A stretch of DNA of 7,321 nucleotides, from contig CANMSW010000110.1 in NCBI GenBank assembly GCA_947500275.1, positions 1 to 7,321 of the forward strand, written 5' to 3'. Below, one piece after another: positions 5,740 through 7,321 of this stretch (position 1 is the first letter of the stretch; each line of letters begins with the position of its first letter). The translations under genes were made by a program, and so were the position numbers. The stretch comes from Bacteriovoracaceae bacterium. Lineage in GTDB: Bacteria; Bdellovibrionota; UBA1018. Below the pieces are notes generated by a model that saw nothing but the letters and a program-made list of their open reading frames with translations, searched no databases and was not told the DNA's origin.

Positions 5740-6582
5740 TCACTTCGAGGCAGGCATTCGCCCAGCCGAACCCGATGATTTTGAAGTCAGACTCGACGAA
5801 CCTTCCTTCTCAACTCGGTCTTGGTCTGAAAACAGGTAGCGTAGGTAGAAACCCGCAAAGATGCGATTGGGATCCCGAATCAATTCCTTGTTCTCATCCC
5901 AAAGTTTCCGCCATTTTTTCTGCGAACCATAAATTTCGTTCGAGATCGTCCCTAAGGTGTCGCCCTTCCGAATGAGAAAGCGCTCGCCGCCCCCAGCACT
6001 TGCGGTCGTTGATGCACGCTCCAATTTCAAACGAAACCCCACGGGAAGAACGTTTGGGTCCTTCAGGGTTTGAGCATTATCACTCGCAATCTTTCGCCAC
6101 TGGAACAAGTCACCGTAGCGCTCGAAAGCAATCTTCATCAACGTGTCGCCAGGAGCGACCGCATAATCTTCGAGTTCCCCGGATGGGCTCGCCGCCCCAA
6201 GTGCGACAGGCTCAGACGGCGCGGCCGCTTCCATGACAGGTGCAGGCGACTCCTCCGGCGGCTGGACTTCTGCAACTTCCGGTTCGGCGGGAGGCGGCTC
6301 AATGGCTTCATCCACACTTTCATCCGGCGGCGGCGTTTCATCTGCGGCTAGCTCCGCGGGTGCCTCGGCCGGTACTGCATCGGTAGAGACTTCATCAATT
6401 GCCACTTCGTCAGCAAACTCGGCGTCCTCGCTACCGTCTTCTGAGGTAGAGGAAGTGGTGCAAGCGCCACTCGAAAGACTTAGCGCCAGGAAAATGATCG
6501 AAAGGAAAAAGCGGGATGAATTTCCCACCGTCTTCGATCTCGTCTGATTCATCCATTCTTCAGCCGACTTTACACGATCCAT
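5740..6582 (-). CDS. lipoprotein with acidic Pro-rich linker and two LysM domains
   Basis: A 280-residue predicted envelope lipoprotein that would bind peptidoglycan. The start at ATG 6582 is set by GGAGGG 7 nt upstream; the frame continues to 6654 without a ribosome site. Residues 24-40 form a hydrophobic segment (FFLSIIFLALSLSSGA) followed by Cys41, a loose lipobox after an unusually long, charged n-region; initiation at Met11 would give a more typical signal. Residues about 47-135 are a low-complexity linker dominated by Glu, Asp, Ala, Pro and Val, likely disordered and able to span the periplasm. Two LysM modules follow: about 139-188 (YAVAPGDTLMKIAFERYGD...LPVGFRLKL) and 201-250 (FLIRKGDTLGTISNEIYGS...IFAGFYLRYL), both with the GDTL and DPN hallmarks and a W(R)K core. 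The tail is Ser/Lys-rich. No catalytic domain is present, so a structural or tethering role is likeliest. It lies downstream of the deoxynucleoside kinase gene but behind a terminator. Confidence 0.9.
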   Translation of the reverse strand: MDRVKSAEEWMNQTRSKTVGNSSRFFLSIIFLALSLSSGACTTSSTSEDGSEDAEFADEVAIDEVSTDAVPAEAPAELAADETPPPDESVDEAIEPPPAEPEVAEVQPPEESPAPVMEAAAPSEPVALGAASPSGELEDYAVAPGDTLMKIAFERYGDLFQWRKIASDNAQTLKDPNVLPVGFRLKLERASTTASAGGGERFLIRKGDTLGTISNEIYGSQKKWRKLWDENKELIRDPNRIFAGFYLRYLFSDQDRVEKEGSSSLTSKSSGSAGRMPASK

Positions 6583-6589
6583 TTGACGA

Positions 6590-6595
6590 CCCTCC
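6590..6595 (-). promoter_or_regulatory. ribosome binding site of LysM lipoprotein gene
   Basis: GGAGGG on the minus strand, 7 nt before ATG 6582. It decides this start over the longer in-frame extension. Confidence 0.75.
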
Positions 6596-6641
6596 GGTCT
6601 GATCCTATGGATTAGTCGGCACCGAGCCGAAGCGACTTTAG

Positions 6642-6679
6642 AAAAAAGAGGCAAGGAGAATGACTTCTCCCTGCCTCTT
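6642..6679 (-). terminator. Rho-independent terminator of the deoxynucleoside kinase gene
   Basis: In the minus-strand RNA a 15-bp stem (template 6646-6660 with 6665-6679) closes a 4-nt loop. Its only non-Watson-Crick pair is a G-U wobble (positions 6654/6671), which would be an A-C mismatch in the plus-strand RNA. Six U follow the stem (6647-6642). It lies 22 nt after the kinase stop and 60 nt before the LysM start, so the LysM gene should have its own promoter or depend on read-through. I found no clear -35/-10 pair in the 6583-6641 gap. Confidence 0.88.
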
Positions 6680-6701
6680 GTAACTCCTTGAGCCTCCCGT
6701 G

Positions 6702-7321
6702 CTAAACGGCGCCTACGGATGCTGCGTTAAGCGGCAACGCATTGACAGAAGGCGGCATTAAACCGGAAGTCGAATGAACGGCACGGTCGGAGAAGCTTCG
6801 CTGCTCCAAGAAGAGGTCTCTTTGATCCAGCGCTCCAAGAATCTTGGAGCAAATCAAATCGAAATCTTCTGGACGCTGTACGAAATCGAGCGAATCGCTA
6901 TCGATGATCAGCTTCTTGCCCAAAGCGTATTCACCCATCCACTCGTCATAATAACGATTCAAACTGCTTAAATAAGAATCAGGAATGGCTTTCTCGTAGT
7001 CCCGACCCCGTAAAGAGATTTGATCCTTGAGGCGTGGGAGACTTTTCTTCAAATAAATCACGAGATCCGGTGGATTCAGAAACTGAGTCATCACCTTATA
7101 GAGTTCGAGATAATTTTTGTAATCTCGATCTTCCATCTGTCCCGTCTCGTGAAGATTGCGAGCAAAAATATTCGCATCTTCGTAAATGCTACGATCCTGA
7201 ATCGCGCTATCTTCCCCGCGCGTCACGTTTTGATGCGCTGTAAACCGATGATTCAAAAAGTAAATTTGAAGTGGAAATGACCAGCGCGACATATCCGCAT
7301 AGAAGTCCGCTAGGTAAGGAT
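6702..7321 (-). CDS. deoxynucleoside kinase, partial (5' end off right edge)
   Basis: Cytosolic kinase of the dNK/deoxyadenosine-deoxyguanosine kinase family, which phosphorylates salvaged deoxynucleosides to 5'-monophosphates. The frame is open to the window edge and reads PYLADFYADMSRWSFPLQIY there, the family segment that follows the N-terminal P-loop; the ATG at 7292 is internal and the true start, with the P-loop, lies outside. Visible motifs: SFPLQIYFLNHRF, the DRSIYEDANIFA motif carrying the catalytic-region DRS, LVIYLKKSLPRLKDQISLRGRDYEK with the Arg-rich lid, IPDSYLSSLNRYYDEWM, and KLIIDSDSLDFVQRPEDF near the end of the domain. About 30 residues beyond the usual domain end form a Ser/Pro/Ala-rich tail (from about SFSDRAVHSTSG). 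Substrate preference cannot be read from the part present. Confidence 0.92.
   Translation of the reverse strand, partial: PYLADFYADMSRWSFPLQIYFLNHRFTAHQNVTRGEDSAIQDRSIYEDANIFARNLHETGQMEDRDYKNYLELYKVMTQFLNPPDLVIYLKKSLPRLKDQISLRGRDYEKAIPDSYLSSLNRYYDEWMGEYALGKKLIIDSDSLDFVQRPEDFDLICSKILGALDQRDLFLEQRSFSDRAVHSTSGLMPPSVNALPLNAASVGAV

Noticed and set aside
6233..6547. Ser/Ala/Gly-rich plus-strand frame opposite the LysM linker
   Set aside because: Its composition is the mirror of the acidic Ala/Pro/Glu linker codons on the minus strand; no independent sign of coding.
7290..7292. ATG as the start of the deoxynucleoside kinase
   Set aside because: The frame stays open to the right edge and codes for PYLADFYAD before this Met, which is conserved family sequence; the P-loop must lie further upstream.

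Overview
This is a gene-dense chromosomal window of moderate GC content from what looks like a Gram-negative bacterium. Support for that comes from predicted lipoproteins, a Sec-exported protein, a LysM protein and a MurNAc-salvage gene set. The flavour of the genes (an AmgK/MurU-type pair, a deoxynucleoside kinase next to a LysM lipoprotein, several small exported orphans) suggests Bdellovibrionota/Oligoflexia or another former deltaproteobacterial lineage. That placement is inference from protein style and I hold it with low confidence. I see no rRNA, tRNA, CRISPR array, insertion sequence or phage gene.

Left part (1-2069): a truncated multi-pass membrane protein runs off the left edge on the minus strand. 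Diverging from it are a YfhL-like ferredoxin with an odd second cluster motif and a long Ala/Ser/Pro/Lys tail, then anmK, the kinase that converts 1,6-anhydro-MurNAc to MurNAc-6-phosphate.

Centre (2017-4977): a tight three-gene minus-strand operon. Its order is an M48-like lipoprotein whose zinc-binding HExxH motif is degenerate, an AmgK-type sugar kinase of the aminoglycoside phosphotransferase fold, and a MurU-type sugar-1-phosphate nucleotidyltransferase with an extra C-terminal domain. The genes are joined by a GTGA stop/start overlap and a 4-nt gap. The 3' end of murU overlaps the 3' end of anmK by 53 bp in convergent orientation. Together AnmK, AmgK and MurU would cover most of the Pseudomonas-type salvage route from anhydro-MurNAc to UDP-MurNAc. 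The linking MurNAc-6-phosphate phosphatase (MupP) is not in the window.

Right part (4978-7321): a short divergent intergenic region with a perfect 13-nt palindrome leads into a small Sec-exported protein of unknown function on the plus strand. A strong bidirectional terminator separates it from a convergent minus-strand lipoprotein that has a long acidic proline-rich linker and two LysM domains. Upstream of that, with its own terminator, is the C-terminal part of a deoxynucleoside kinase that runs off the right edge. The theme is envelope/peptidoglycan biology and salvage of cell-wall sugars and deoxynucleosides.
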